A stretch of 64,000 bases of DNA, from contig CALMYJ010000029.1 of assembly GCA_937873715.1 (NCBI GenBank), positions 62,001 through 126,000 on the forward strand. The letters run 5' to 3'. A program made the translations under genes and the position numbers. The notes below the pieces were generated by a model that had not been told where the DNA came from, made no database searches, and saw only the letters and a list, made by a program, of their open reading frames with translations. The stretch comes from an uncultured Chitinophagaceae bacterium (lineage in GTDB: Bacteria; Bacteroidota; Bacteroidia; Chitinophagales; Chitinophagaceae). How positions within the stretch are numbered: the first letter of the stretch is position 1; each line of letters starts with the position of its first letter. Positions 8,341-16,408 of this stretch are shown piece by piece.

Positions 8341-9948
8341 ATGTCATTTCCCGTATTACCCAGCATTCCTGCCCAGGCATTATTACAATTAGGACTGAAG
8401 ATGAGTGAAAATGTGTATTACCAGCTTTCTCCACAGGAATTAATTGTACAAACTGTTGACCGCAACCAGGGCCGCCTAAGTGATACCGGCGCTTTAGTGA
8501 TTAATACCGGCCAGTTTTCGGGCCGCTGCCCCGATGATAAGTTTACGGTAAAAGATGTACTCACCGACGGGAGCATCCACTGGAACGAATTTAATATTCC
8601 CATCGAGCCGCATTATTTTGATAAAATGTACAGCAAAATGATGCAGTACCTCGAGGACAAAGAAATATGGGTAAGAGATTGCTTTGCCTGTGCCGACCCG
8701 GCCTACCGCCTCAATATCAGGGTAATTAATGAAAACCCCTGGAGCAATCTTTTTGCCTACAATATGTTTATGCGGCCTGCAGAAACAGAGCTTGAAAATT
8801 TTGTGCCCGACTGGACAATTATACAGGCACCGGAATTTAAAGCTAATCCCCAAACTGATGGCACCCGTAATCCCAATTTTGTAATGGTAAGCTTTACCCG
8901 GCGTACCATATTAATTGGTGGTACCGGTTATACCGGCGAAATGAAAAAAGGCATTTTCTCCGTTCTCAACTACATATTGCCACACGACAAAGGCGTGCTT
9001 AGTATGCACTGCTCGGCCAACGTGGGCAAAAATGGGGATACCGCTATTTTTTTTGGATTAAGCGGCACCGGCAAAACCACCCTCAGCGCCGACCCCAACC
9101 GGCAATTGATAGGCGACGACGAACATGGCTGGACGGCTAATACCGTATTCAATTTTGAAGGGGGCTGTTATGCAAAAACCATTGATATTACCGAAGAAAA
9201 AGAACCCGATATTTTCCGTGCCATAAAGCAGGGTGCCCTGCTGGAAAACACCCCGTTTATTGAAGGCACCAATAAAGTAGATTACAGTAGTAAAGCCATT
9301 TCGCCCAATACCCGGGTAAGCTATCCGCTATATCATATCAGCAATATTAAAGAACCGGCTATAGGTGCAGCACCAAAAAATATTTTCTTTCTTACCTGCG
9401 ATTCCTATGGAGTGCTGCCCCCAATCAGCAGGCTTACACCAGGGCAGGCCATGTACCAGTTTATTAGCGGCTACACGGCTAAGATTGCCGGTACCGAAGC
9501 CGGTGTGCTGGAGCCTAAATCAACTTTTAGCGCCTGTTTTGGCGCCCCGTTTTTACCCCTGCATCCCGGCGTATATGCCGAAATGTTAGGCAAAAAAATG
9601 AAAGAACAACAGGTAAAAGTATGGATGATTAATACCGGCTGGAGTGGCGGCCCTTATGGTGTAGGCAAAAGGATGAACCTGGATTATACCCGGGCCATGA
9701 TAGCCGCTGCACTGGATGGCAGGCTGGATGAAGCTGAATACACAGCGCACCCTGTATTTGGTATGCTGATGCCGCTGCAATGCCCAGGGGTGCCCGGTAA
9801 TATTTTAAACCCACGCAGCACCTGGGCTAATGAAGCTGCCTACGATATTGCTGCAAAAAAATTAGCCGGGCAGTTTATCCAGAATTTTGAAAAATATGCC
9901 GCCGGTGTGTCGCCCGAAATATTAGCCGCCGCTCCGGTAATAAAATAA
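8341..9948 (+). CDS. pckA: Phosphoenolpyruvate carboxykinase (ATP)
   Basis: PckA decarboxylates and phosphorylates oxaloacetate to phosphoenolpyruvate with ATP, the entry step of gluconeogenesis. The 535-residue product has the PEPCK P-loop GLSGTGKTTLS at about residue 239, the kinase-2/metal motif DDEHGW, HCSANVG just before the P-loop, and the oxaloacetate-binding FSGRCPDDKF near the N-terminus. An upstream TTG at 8317 is in frame, but the ATG at 8341 fits the family length and lies behind the promoter. A strong terminator follows, so the gene is probably monocistronic. Confidence 0.97.
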   Translation: MSFPVLPSIPAQALLQLGLKMSENVYYQLSPQELIVQTVDRNQGRLSDTGALVINTGQFSGRCPDDKFTVKDVLTDGSIHWNEFNIPIEPHYFDKMYSKMMQYLEDKEIWVRDCFACADPAYRLNIRVINENPWSNLFAYNMFMRPAETELENFVPDWTIIQAPEFKANPQTDGTRNPNFVMVSFTRRTILIGGTGYTGEMKKGIFSVLNYILPHDKGVLSMHCSANVGKNGDTAIFFGLSGTGKTTLSADPNRQLIGDDEHGWTANTVFNFEGGCYAKTIDITEEKEPDIFRAIKQGALLENTPFIEGTNKVDYSSKAISPNTRVSYPLYHISNIKEPAIGAAPKNIFFLTCDSYGVLPPISRLTPGQAMYQFISGYTAKIAGTEAGVLEPKSTFSACFGAPFLPLHPGVYAEMLGKKMKEQQVKVWMINTGWSGGPYGVGKRMNLDYTRAMIAAALDGRLDEAEYTAHPVFGMLMPLQCPGVPGNILNPRSTWANEAAYDIAAKKLAGQFIQNFEKYAAGVSPEILAAAPVIK

Positions 9949-9973
9949 GTATCGATTGTTTGCCAAAACAACG

Positions 9974-10001
9974 CCCCCTGGTTAAGGCCGGGGGGATTTT
10001 T
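9974..10001 (+). terminator. Intrinsic terminator of pckA
   Basis: An 8-bp stem (CCCCCTGG with CCGGGGGG, one T-G wobble) with a 6-base loop is followed by ATTTTTA, 26 bases after the pckA stop. Confidence 0.85.
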
Positions 10002-10038
10002 ATGTACACCCTGTCTGCAACCGGTTAGTATACAGCAG

Positions 10039-10067
10039 TTGCCTCAATACAAGTTTCCTTACATTTG
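10039..10067 (+). promoter_or_regulatory. Bacteroidota-type promoter of psuK-psuG
   Basis: TACATTTG at 10060-10067 is a perfect TAnnTTTG -7 box. TTG at 10039-10041, 18 bases upstream, can serve as the -33 element. Only five bases separate the -7 box from the psuK ATG, which predicts a leaderless or nearly leaderless mRNA. Confidence 0.65.
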
Positions 10068-10072
10068 CGCCC

Positions 10073-10999
10073 ATGCAAAAACCTGTAATCTGCATTGGAT
10101 CTGCTTTGGTAGATGAATTATTTCATGCACAGCAGCCCATGCTTATGCACACCACCAACGAGGTAACCAGTATACGGGCAGCAGGTGGGGTGGCCCGAAA
10201 TATTGCCCACCAGTTGTCCCTGCTCGAAATACCCGTACAGCTTATTTCTGTATTTGGCAATGATGCCGATGGCAACTGGCTTAAAACTGTTTGCACCGAT
10301 GCCGGTATAAATGTGCAGGCTTCCATTACGGCTGATATACCCACTGCCAAATACACCGCCATCATCAACAACGATGGCTCCCTTTTTACAGCACTGCTTA
10401 CCAATGCAGCATTGCATTTAATAACACCGCAGTACCTGCAGCAGCAGGCTCCCCTGCTGGCCACCGCAGCATTTATACTGGCAGATGCCAATATCAGCGT
10501 AGCGGCTGTAAACTGGCTGGTACAGTTTAGCCGGGAGCATGATATTAAAATGATTATTGAGCCGGCATCGGTACCCCCTGCACAACAGGTTGCTGCAGCC
10601 AATTTAGATGGGCTTTACCTCATTACACCCAATGAAGATGAACTACCGGCATTGTGCAGCGAAGCAGCTACCACAACCGAACTGCAAATAAATGAACTGC
10701 TTAACAGGGGCATACAATATGTGTGGCTGCACCGGGGTGTTCATGGGTCGGCATTATATAAAAAAACAGAAACCCTGCAGCTTAATGCACCAAATGCCGA
10801 AGTGGTGGATTGCACTGGTGCTGGTGACGGCTCTGTGAGCGGTTTTATACTGTCCAAATATTTTGGCCGTGATAACCTCAACAGCCTGCGTACAGCACAT
10901 ACCCTCTCGGCCGAAATACTACAGGTGCATGGTGCTATTGCCACCCACCTCAACCAGCAAAAATTGCTAAACCTCGTTTCAAAATATTACGAAGAATAA
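10073..10999 (+). CDS. psuK: PfkB-family kinase, probable pseudouridine kinase
   Basis: The 308-residue product is a ribokinase/PfkB-fold sugar kinase. It has an N-terminal substrate-binding glycine segment (AAGGVARNIAHQLSLL) and the PfkB signature with catalytic Asp (DCTGAGDGSVSGF) near residue 245. TPNEDEL matches the family's mid-protein motif. PfkB members are hard to assign by sequence alone, but the one-base overlap (TAATG) with psuG strongly points to pseudouridine kinase, which makes pseudouridine 5'-phosphate. A clear Bacteroidota promoter lies immediately before the ATG. Confidence 0.88.
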   Translation: MQKPVICIGSALVDELFHAQQPMLMHTTNEVTSIRAAGGVARNIAHQLSLLEIPVQLISVFGNDADGNWLKTVCTDAGINVQASITADIPTAKYTAIINNDGSLFTALLTNAALHLITPQYLQQQAPLLATAAFILADANISVAAVNWLVQFSREHDIKMIIEPASVPPAQQVAAANLDGLYLITPNEDELPALCSEAATTTELQINELLNRGIQYVWLHRGVHGSALYKKTETLQLNAPNAEVVDCTGAGDGSVSGFILSKYFGRDNLNSLRTAHTLSAEILQVHGAIATHLNQQKLLNLVSKYYEE

Positions 11000-11910
11000 T
11001 GCATCCTATCTTACAAATACTGCCCGAAGTACAACAGGCGTTGCAACAGGGTAAGCCGGTGGTGGCTTTAGAAAGTACCATCATTTCACACGGTATGCCC
11101 TACCCTAAAAATGTAGAAACTGCCCTGGCAGTAGAACAAACGGTAAGGGATAATGGTGCAATACCGGCCACCATTGCTATTATTGACGGCAAATGCCATG
11201 TGGGGCTTTCGGCTCAAGCGATTGAACTGTTTGGCCGGGAAAAAAATGTATGGAAGGTAAGCCTCAGGGATATGCCCTATGTACTTAGCCAAAAGCTGTA
11301 TGGTGCCACAACAGTGGCTGCCACCATGCGTATTGCATCAATGGCAGGAATAAAAATATTTGTAACAGGCGGTACCGGTGGCGTACACCGTGGTGCAGGC
11401 AGCAGCATGGATATATCGGCCGATCTTACCGAGATGGCACAAACTTCGGTAGCTGTAGTTTCGGCTGGTGTAAAATCAATACTTGATATTGAACTTACGC
11501 TTGAATACCTTGAAACGCAGGGCATACCTGTGGTTACATTAGGGCAGGATGAATTCCCCAGTTTTTATACTTCCAAAAGCGGTTACCCATCGCCGTTGAG
11601 ACTGGATAGCCCCGAGGCGATTGCCAAAATGCTGCATACAAAATGGAGTATAGGGCTCAATGGTTCGGTACTCATTGCTAACCCACTGCCAGGTAATTTA
11701 GAAATACCACAGGCCGAAATGGAATTACATATTCAAAAAGCCCTGGCTGCGGCCGCCGAACAACGCATCAAAGGCAAAGCAGTTACCCCCTTCCTGCTGC
11801 AATACCTTGCCGAACATACTCATGGAGAAAGCCTGCAATCGAACATTGCCCTTATTTTGAACAATGCAAAAGCAGGCGCTGCAATTGCAGTGGCTTATGC
11901 GTCGGTTTAA
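10999..11910 (+). CDS. psuG: Pseudouridine-5'-phosphate glycosidase
   Basis: PsuG breaks the C-C glycosidic bond of pseudouridine 5'-phosphate to uracil and ribose 5-phosphate. The 303-residue protein has the family N-terminus VVALESTIISHGMPYPKNVE, a conserved ATIAIIDGKCHVG segment, the GGTGGVHRGAGSSMDISADL loop, and LEYLETQGIPVVTLGQDEFP. It forms a two-gene operon with psuK. The uracil released could be reused by the upp product encoded at 36350 in the same window. The 3' end overlaps the convergent delta-60 gene by four bases. Confidence 0.96.
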   Translation: MHPILQILPEVQQALQQGKPVVALESTIISHGMPYPKNVETALAVEQTVRDNGAIPATIAIIDGKCHVGLSAQAIELFGREKNVWKVSLRDMPYVLSQKLYGATTVAATMRIASMAGIKIFVTGGTGGVHRGAGSSMDISADLTEMAQTSVAVVSAGVKSILDIELTLEYLETQGIPVVTLGQDEFPSFYTSKSGYPSPLRLDSPEAIAKMLHTKWSIGLNGSVLIANPLPGNLEIPQAEMELHIQKALAAAAEQRIKGKAVTPFLLQYLAEHTHGESLQSNIALILNNAKAGAAIAVAYASV

Positions 11911-14585
11911 TTTATGATGAGGTTGCCGGTTACCACTAAGTTTTTACCGGATAACAATACAAGGCAGCTCCCCTGCTGTAAAGTTTGTGTGGTGTTGAGT
12001 ATACAAGTACCGCCGGTACGGGGTTGTATAAATATGTAGCCACTATCAGGTAGTATGGCAGGCGGCATAAGGCCTCCATGCCAGTTTTCAATATCCGTCC
12101 AGTTGCCATTGCCGGTAAACCGGTATACCTGTAAAGCCCTCAACTGATAGGCCGATACTGCAAAATCGTTACCTGTGCTGCTGTGATGCATATTGCCGGC
12201 AGCAATTACAGTACTATCTTCCTTCACCAGCAGTGTTTTACCTGCAGCACCGGCACTTTTTTCTATCCACAGCACACCAGTACCACCGGCATCGATAGTG
12301 CTGTCTATTTTTCCATCATTTGTAAGCCGCATTAAAAATGGATAAGTGTTGCCGTTAGTTGTGCCGTTTCCGGCAATTAGAATACTGCTATCCGGGTGCA
12401 GCGCTAATTTACTGAGCACATATTTGTAACCGGGCTCAACCGGTATTGTAACAGTTCCTGTTTCGTTAAAACTGTTATCTGCACTGCCATTATTGTTCAG
12501 CCGGGTAATCACTATATAGCTGCCGGTATCACCAGGTGTGGTAACCGTTGCGCCTACAATCAACCGGCCTTCTTCATCAGCAAGTATTTCGATATTGTTG
12601 CGCTGCCCGTTATCGTAAATAATGAATGGAAGTTTTACAGTACCGGTGCCATTAAAGTCTGTATCATCAGGTCCCCATTGCATCAGCCGAAATAATGCTA
12701 TGCCGGTGCTGGTATCGGTAAGTTGTTCATAAGCACCGGTTACAATTTTTCCATCGGGCATTAATGCCACGCTATTGAAGTGGTATGTTTTACCGGGTTC
12801 AAAAATTTCTCTTTTACCATTATTGCCAAAAAAAACGTCTGCATCGCCGTGCACCGCATACCGGTTTATGGCAATACGGCCATTGGTAAGGTTTTGGCCG
12901 GTTACGATATAATCATCGGGTTGAATTACAAGAGGTGTTGCCACCAATTGGTTTTGCACCGGCTCAGACAGTACCGTAAAATTGCTGAGTGGTGCAAAAC
13001 TGTTATCCTGTGCAGCGCCCGGGGTTAACCTTGTAAGGAGGGTTCTAAACCTTGATGTATTTTCATCGAAAAAGCTGCCGCAAAGCACAATGCTTTTATC
13101 CTGTTGCAGTGCTGCGGCCCTTAGTATAGTATTGTTCCGTAAAAAACCGGCTTTACCATTTGTGCCAAAACTGCTGTCGGGTGTACCATCAGCCTTTAAT
13201 CTTACCAGTACAATATTTGATTTATCCAGCACACCTTCGCTTTTTGCACCTGCAAGCAACACTTTATTATCCATGTGTTCCAAAGCTGCTACAAGGTTTT
13301 CCTGGGTGCCTAATAGCTGTAAAATTCTTATGCCGCCAAGTCCGAAACTAAAATCTGTTTGCCCCAGCGTATCTACACCTACAAGTGTTATCAAACTAAA
13401 TTCGCTGGCAAAGCCTGCAAGTACCAGCCTGCCATCGGGCTGCAAAAGTCCTGCAGCACATTGATCGAGGCCTGCTACAGACTGGTACATTTTTCCAGAT
13501 CCATTAAAACCAATATCATGCTGCCCGTTTTCAAGTAATTGTATGGCTGCATAGTTCCAGTTACTGGGGTCTTCGGGTGCAATCAATGTTTCTGCTGCAA
13601 TAATTATTTTACCGCCCGGCCTTATATGCAGGTCGGCAGGCTTATTGTTTTGGCCAATAAAACTGTATACCCTTCCGGTGTTGTTAAAGCTACTGTCGGC
13701 AATACCATTTATGCCCAGCCGCAATACCAGTATTTGTGTGCCTGCAGTGGCAGCAATAACAATTTTTCCGTCTGGCTGTAAGGCAATCGCTTCAGGCAAT
13801 ATGGCAGCGTTATTTGCACTTGTTTCAATATAAAAACCGGCATTGGCAAAAGCAGCATCCGGTAATCCGGCTGTAGATATTTTTAAGCAAAATAATGTTG
13901 AAGGGCTGTTATCTTCCGGGCTATACTTGCCCGTTATAAATATATTATTACTGCCCTGCAGTACCATAGATACTGCAGCGGCAGTGCCGTTTTGAACAGG
14001 CAGTATTATACTGCCGGTATGGTTAAAAGAGGTATCCGGGTAACCGTTGGGCAGCAGCCGGCTTATAAAAACAGCAGTGCCGGCACTACCGGCTATTACA
14101 ATTTTGCCATCGGGTTGTACCAGTATTTTATTACCAGTAAGTTTATGGCCGGGCAGGGCTACCTGCGATTGACCTTTATCGCCAAAATTATTGTCGGGTA
14201 TACCCGTATGAGTAAGTTTTTTTACTATGATGGCGCTGTCGGTATTATAATCGCTATAAAGTGCCAGTACAGCACCATTGTATACATCAATAGAGCGTGG
14301 AGCGATATTGAACTGGGGATTAAAATAAAATCCACTGCCGTTAAAACTTAAGTCTGGTGCACCATTAGGCTGCAGCCTCGCAATGATATTGCCGCCAATA
14401 GTAATGGTTCCATCTGATGCCATTGCTGCACAGGTAGCAAAAGTTGGTGCATCGGTAGCATAATTGATACTGATTTTACCTGCAACACCAAAAGTTAAAT
14501 CGGGTACTACAGATTGTGCCGCAACCGTACAATGGATAATGCCCGTAAGCAGTACAACAAAGGTTTTTTGAGCTACCGGATTCAT
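11907..14585 (-). CDS. Secreted delta-60 repeat protein with C-terminal GNW-type domain
   Basis: An N-terminal signal peptide (residues 1-24, ending TVAAQS) precedes roughly 800 residues of delta-60 repeats. Each is a strand-rich unit of about 55-65 residues with the pattern LQPDGKIVIAG...RL..NG..D.SF...G (for example LVQPDGKIVIAGSAG and ALMPDGKIVTGAY). These are thought to form a beta-propeller-like or solenoid surface protein; no catalytic motif is visible. The last 70 residues contain GNGNWTDIENWHGGLMPP and end in VVTGNLIIN. This resembles the end of the M4 protease at 23483 rather than a canonical T9SS type A or B sorting domain. A promoter of Bacteroidota form abuts the start codon. Function is unknown. 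Confidence 0.85.
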   Translation of the reverse strand: MNPVAQKTFVVLLTGIIHCTVAAQSVVPDLTFGVAGKISINYATDAPTFATCAAMASDGTITIGGNIIARLQPNGAPDLSFNGSGFYFNPQFNIAPRSIDVYNGAVLALYSDYNTDSAIIVKKLTHTGIPDNNFGDKGQSQVALPGHKLTGNKILVQPDGKIVIAGSAGTAVFISRLLPNGYPDTSFNHTGSIILPVQNGTAAAVSMVLQGSNNIFITGKYSPEDNSPSTLFCLKISTAGLPDAAFANAGFYIETSANNAAILPEAIALQPDGKIVIAATAGTQILVLRLGINGIADSSFNNTGRVYSFIGQNNKPADLHIRPGGKIIIAAETLIAPEDPSNWNYAAIQLLENGQHDIGFNGSGKMYQSVAGLDQCAAGLLQPDGRLVLAGFASEFSLITLVGVDTLGQTDFSFGLGGIRILQLLGTQENLVAALEHMDNKVLLAGAKSEGVLDKSNIVLVRLKADGTPDSSFGTNGKAGFLRNNTILRAAALQQDKSIVLCGSFFDENTSRFRTLLTRLTPGAAQDNSFAPLSNFTVLSEPVQNQLVATPLVIQPDDYIVTGQNLTNGRIAINRYAVHGDADVFFGNNGKREIFEPGKTYHFNSVALMPDGKIVTGAYEQLTDTSTGIALFRLMQWGPDDTDFNGTGTVKLPFIIYDNGQRNNIEILADEEGRLIVGATVTTPGDTGSYIVITRLNNNGSADNSFNETGTVTIPVEPGYKYVLSKLALHPDSSILIAGNGTTNGNTYPFLMRLTNDGKIDSTIDAGGTGVLWIEKSAGAAGKTLLVKEDSTVIAAGNMHHSSTGNDFAVSAYQLRALQVYRFTGNGNWTDIENWHGGLMPPAILPDSGYIFIQPRTGGTCILNTTQTLQQGSCLVLLSGKNLVVTGNLIIN

Positions 14586-14589
14586 TATT

Positions 14590-14619
14590 CAAAGATACTA
14601 AAAGGAGTGCCCGGGCAAA
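14590..14619 (-). promoter_or_regulatory. Bacteroidota-type promoter of the delta-60 repeat gene
   Basis: Read on the minus strand, TTTG (14616-14619) is followed after 18 bases by TATCTTTG (14590-14597), a perfect TAnnTTTG. The ATG begins only four bases after the -7 box, so the mRNA is predicted to be leaderless. Confidence 0.7.
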
Positions 14620-14632
14620 TTGAAGAATTTAT

Positions 14633-16081
14633 TTATTCTACAGGGGTAAGTTTTAATACATAACCCGGGCTTTCAACCGTAATGTATACATACCCGTCGG
14701 GTCCGGTTTTTACTTCCCTTACCCTTCCTGCATCTTTCAAAATTGTTTCTTCATATACAATTGCATTTCCATTAAGTGTACAGCGGCTGATGTTGTGAAA
14801 TTTTAAAGAGCCCGAAAGTACATTACCCTCCCAGCCTTTGTACCGGTTGCCCTTTACAAAAGTTAAGGCTCCGGGTGCAATGGAGGGCACCCAAAAATGT
14901 ATGGGTTGCTCCATGCCGGGCAAAGCAGTTTTATCGGTAATGGGAGTGCCATTATAGTTAATACCATAGGTAATTACGGGCCATCCATAATTTTTACCGG
15001 GCTTAATAATATTGATTTCATCGCCACCCATTGGCCCGTGTTCGTTTTCCCAAAGTTCCCCGGTTTGTGGATGCAGGGCAAGCCCCTGCGGATTACGGTT
15101 GCCATAGCAGTAAATTGAGGGGCTGGCATATTTAACTTGTACAAATGGGTTATCTGCAGGTATGCTGCCATCAGTATTGATGCGGTGAATTTTACCGAGA
15201 TCGTTTGTAAGTGTTTGAGGATTTTGTTTTTCATTACCTCTTTCGCCAACAGAAAAATACAGGCAGCCATCTTTGCCAAATACCATGCGGCCGCCATAGT
15301 GGTGCCTGGTACTGCTGTAGGGTTGCGCCACAAAAATATCCTGTTGGCCGGTAAGTGTATTGCCCTCTAAAGTAGCTTTCATAATAGCCGTGGTGGCCAT
15401 GGAGGCATCCTCATTTTTGGGTTTGCTGTAAGAAAGGAATACCAGGTGATTTTTCTCGAAATCAGGATGCAGTAACACATCCAGCAATCCTCCCTGTCCC
15501 TTTGCCACAACCTTTGGCACCCCTGTAATATTGTACATTTTTTTATCGGTATCTACTTTGTACAAACTGCCCTCCCTGTCGGTAACCAGCATGGCACCCC
15601 CCGGTAAAAAATCGATACACCAGGGTACCTGCATGCCCGAAGCAATAGTATCTGTTTTTATAGTTACTGTTTCTGTTTGAAATATACCTTTTGATACAGT
15701 TGCTGTGGTGTTAATGTTTTGTGCTTTTTCAATACCGCCAAGCAGGTAATCGCTTAGGGCATAAATTTCTGCGTCACTAAAAGTTGCTTCGTAAGCAGGC
15801 ATACCGTCGTTGAGGTAGCCGTATTTAACCGCTTTAAAAATGGCTGATTTTGTTTTGCCAAATTTCCAGTCGTAGGTTACAAATTTTTGCATTTGCATAC
15901 CGTGGCACCCGCCGCAGTATTTTTTGTATTGCACTGCAGCAGCAGTTGTATCCGTACCCGTGAGTGCCGAATAGGTTTTGAATGGCTGGGGTATTAGCTG
16001 CCAGTTATTAAAAGCAAGATAGAGTACAAATAGCAGCAGCAGGCCAAGGCCAAATAGTATAAACTTTTTCTTTAATGACAT
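14633..16081 (-). CDS. Membrane-anchored cytochrome c / PQQ-type glucose-sorbosone dehydrogenase
   Basis: The chosen ATG gives 482 residues; an in-frame ATG at 16138 would add 19 unconserved residues. Residues 7-24 form one hydrophobic anchor. A small cytochrome c domain follows with heme motif CGGCH at residues 56-60 and a GMPAYEATFSDAEIYALSDYLLGG region that supplies a candidate axial Met. The rest is a six-bladed propeller of the glucose/sorbosone dehydrogenase family (VPWCIDFLPGGAMLVTDREG; ENEHGPMGGDEINIIKPGKN; NYGWPVITYG). The protein likely oxidises a sugar or aldose in the periplasm and passes electrons to its own heme. PQQ dependence is a family inference, since PQQ synthesis genes are not in the window. 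Confidence 0.88.
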   Translation of the reverse strand: MSLKKKFILFGLGLLLLFVLYLAFNNWQLIPQPFKTYSALTGTDTTAAAVQYKKYCGGCHGMQMQKFVTYDWKFGKTKSAIFKAVKYGYLNDGMPAYEATFSDAEIYALSDYLLGGIEKAQNINTTATVSKGIFQTETVTIKTDTIASGMQVPWCIDFLPGGAMLVTDREGSLYKVDTDKKMYNITGVPKVVAKGQGGLLDVLLHPDFEKNHLVFLSYSKPKNEDASMATTAIMKATLEGNTLTGQQDIFVAQPYSSTRHHYGGRMVFGKDGCLYFSVGERGNEKQNPQTLTNDLGKIHRINTDGSIPADNPFVQVKYASPSIYCYGNRNPQGLALHPQTGELWENEHGPMGGDEINIIKPGKNYGWPVITYGINYNGTPITDKTALPGMEQPIHFWVPSIAPGALTFVKGNRYKGWEGNVLSGSLKFHNISRCTLNGNAIVYEETILKDAGRVREVKTGPDGYVYITVESPGYVLKLTPVE

Positions 16082-16408
16082 ACTCAGCTTTTTACTGAAT
16101 AGGAAAAACCTAATGGGATAATGTGCTGCAACCAGCATAATAATGTGTTATTGTATAAAAATAAATGCAATCCTGCTTTCCTGCTTAAAACTTTCCATAA
16201 AACTATCATTTAATCCATAAACGGGAATTTGAAGTTCAATTTTAATTCAAATCAAAACATTGAAATAAAAAATATACAAGATTATAAAGCCCACAGGCAA
16301 AGCATTTCAGCCGTTTCCACCTGTTTTGAACACTATCCGAAGCAAAAACGGGCTTATATTTGGAATATCTATTCCGCAACGTTCACAATTTGAGGGTAGC
16401 CCCACACT
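16082..16408. promoter_or_regulatory. Divergent intergenic region with possible promoter for the SGNH hydrolase
   Basis: The stretch is AT-rich and holds no gene. TTTG at 16359-16362 and ACAATTTG at 16385-16392 (one mismatch to TAnnTTTG, 22-base spacing) could be the promoter for the gene at 16409. A 7-bp inverted repeat ATTTGAA / TTCAAAT lies near 16230-16255. Both calls are weak. Confidence 0.35.

Noticed and set aside
10123..10602. Minus-strand 159-residue frame opposite psuK
   Set aside because: Cys/Ala-rich shadow with no start context or family match.
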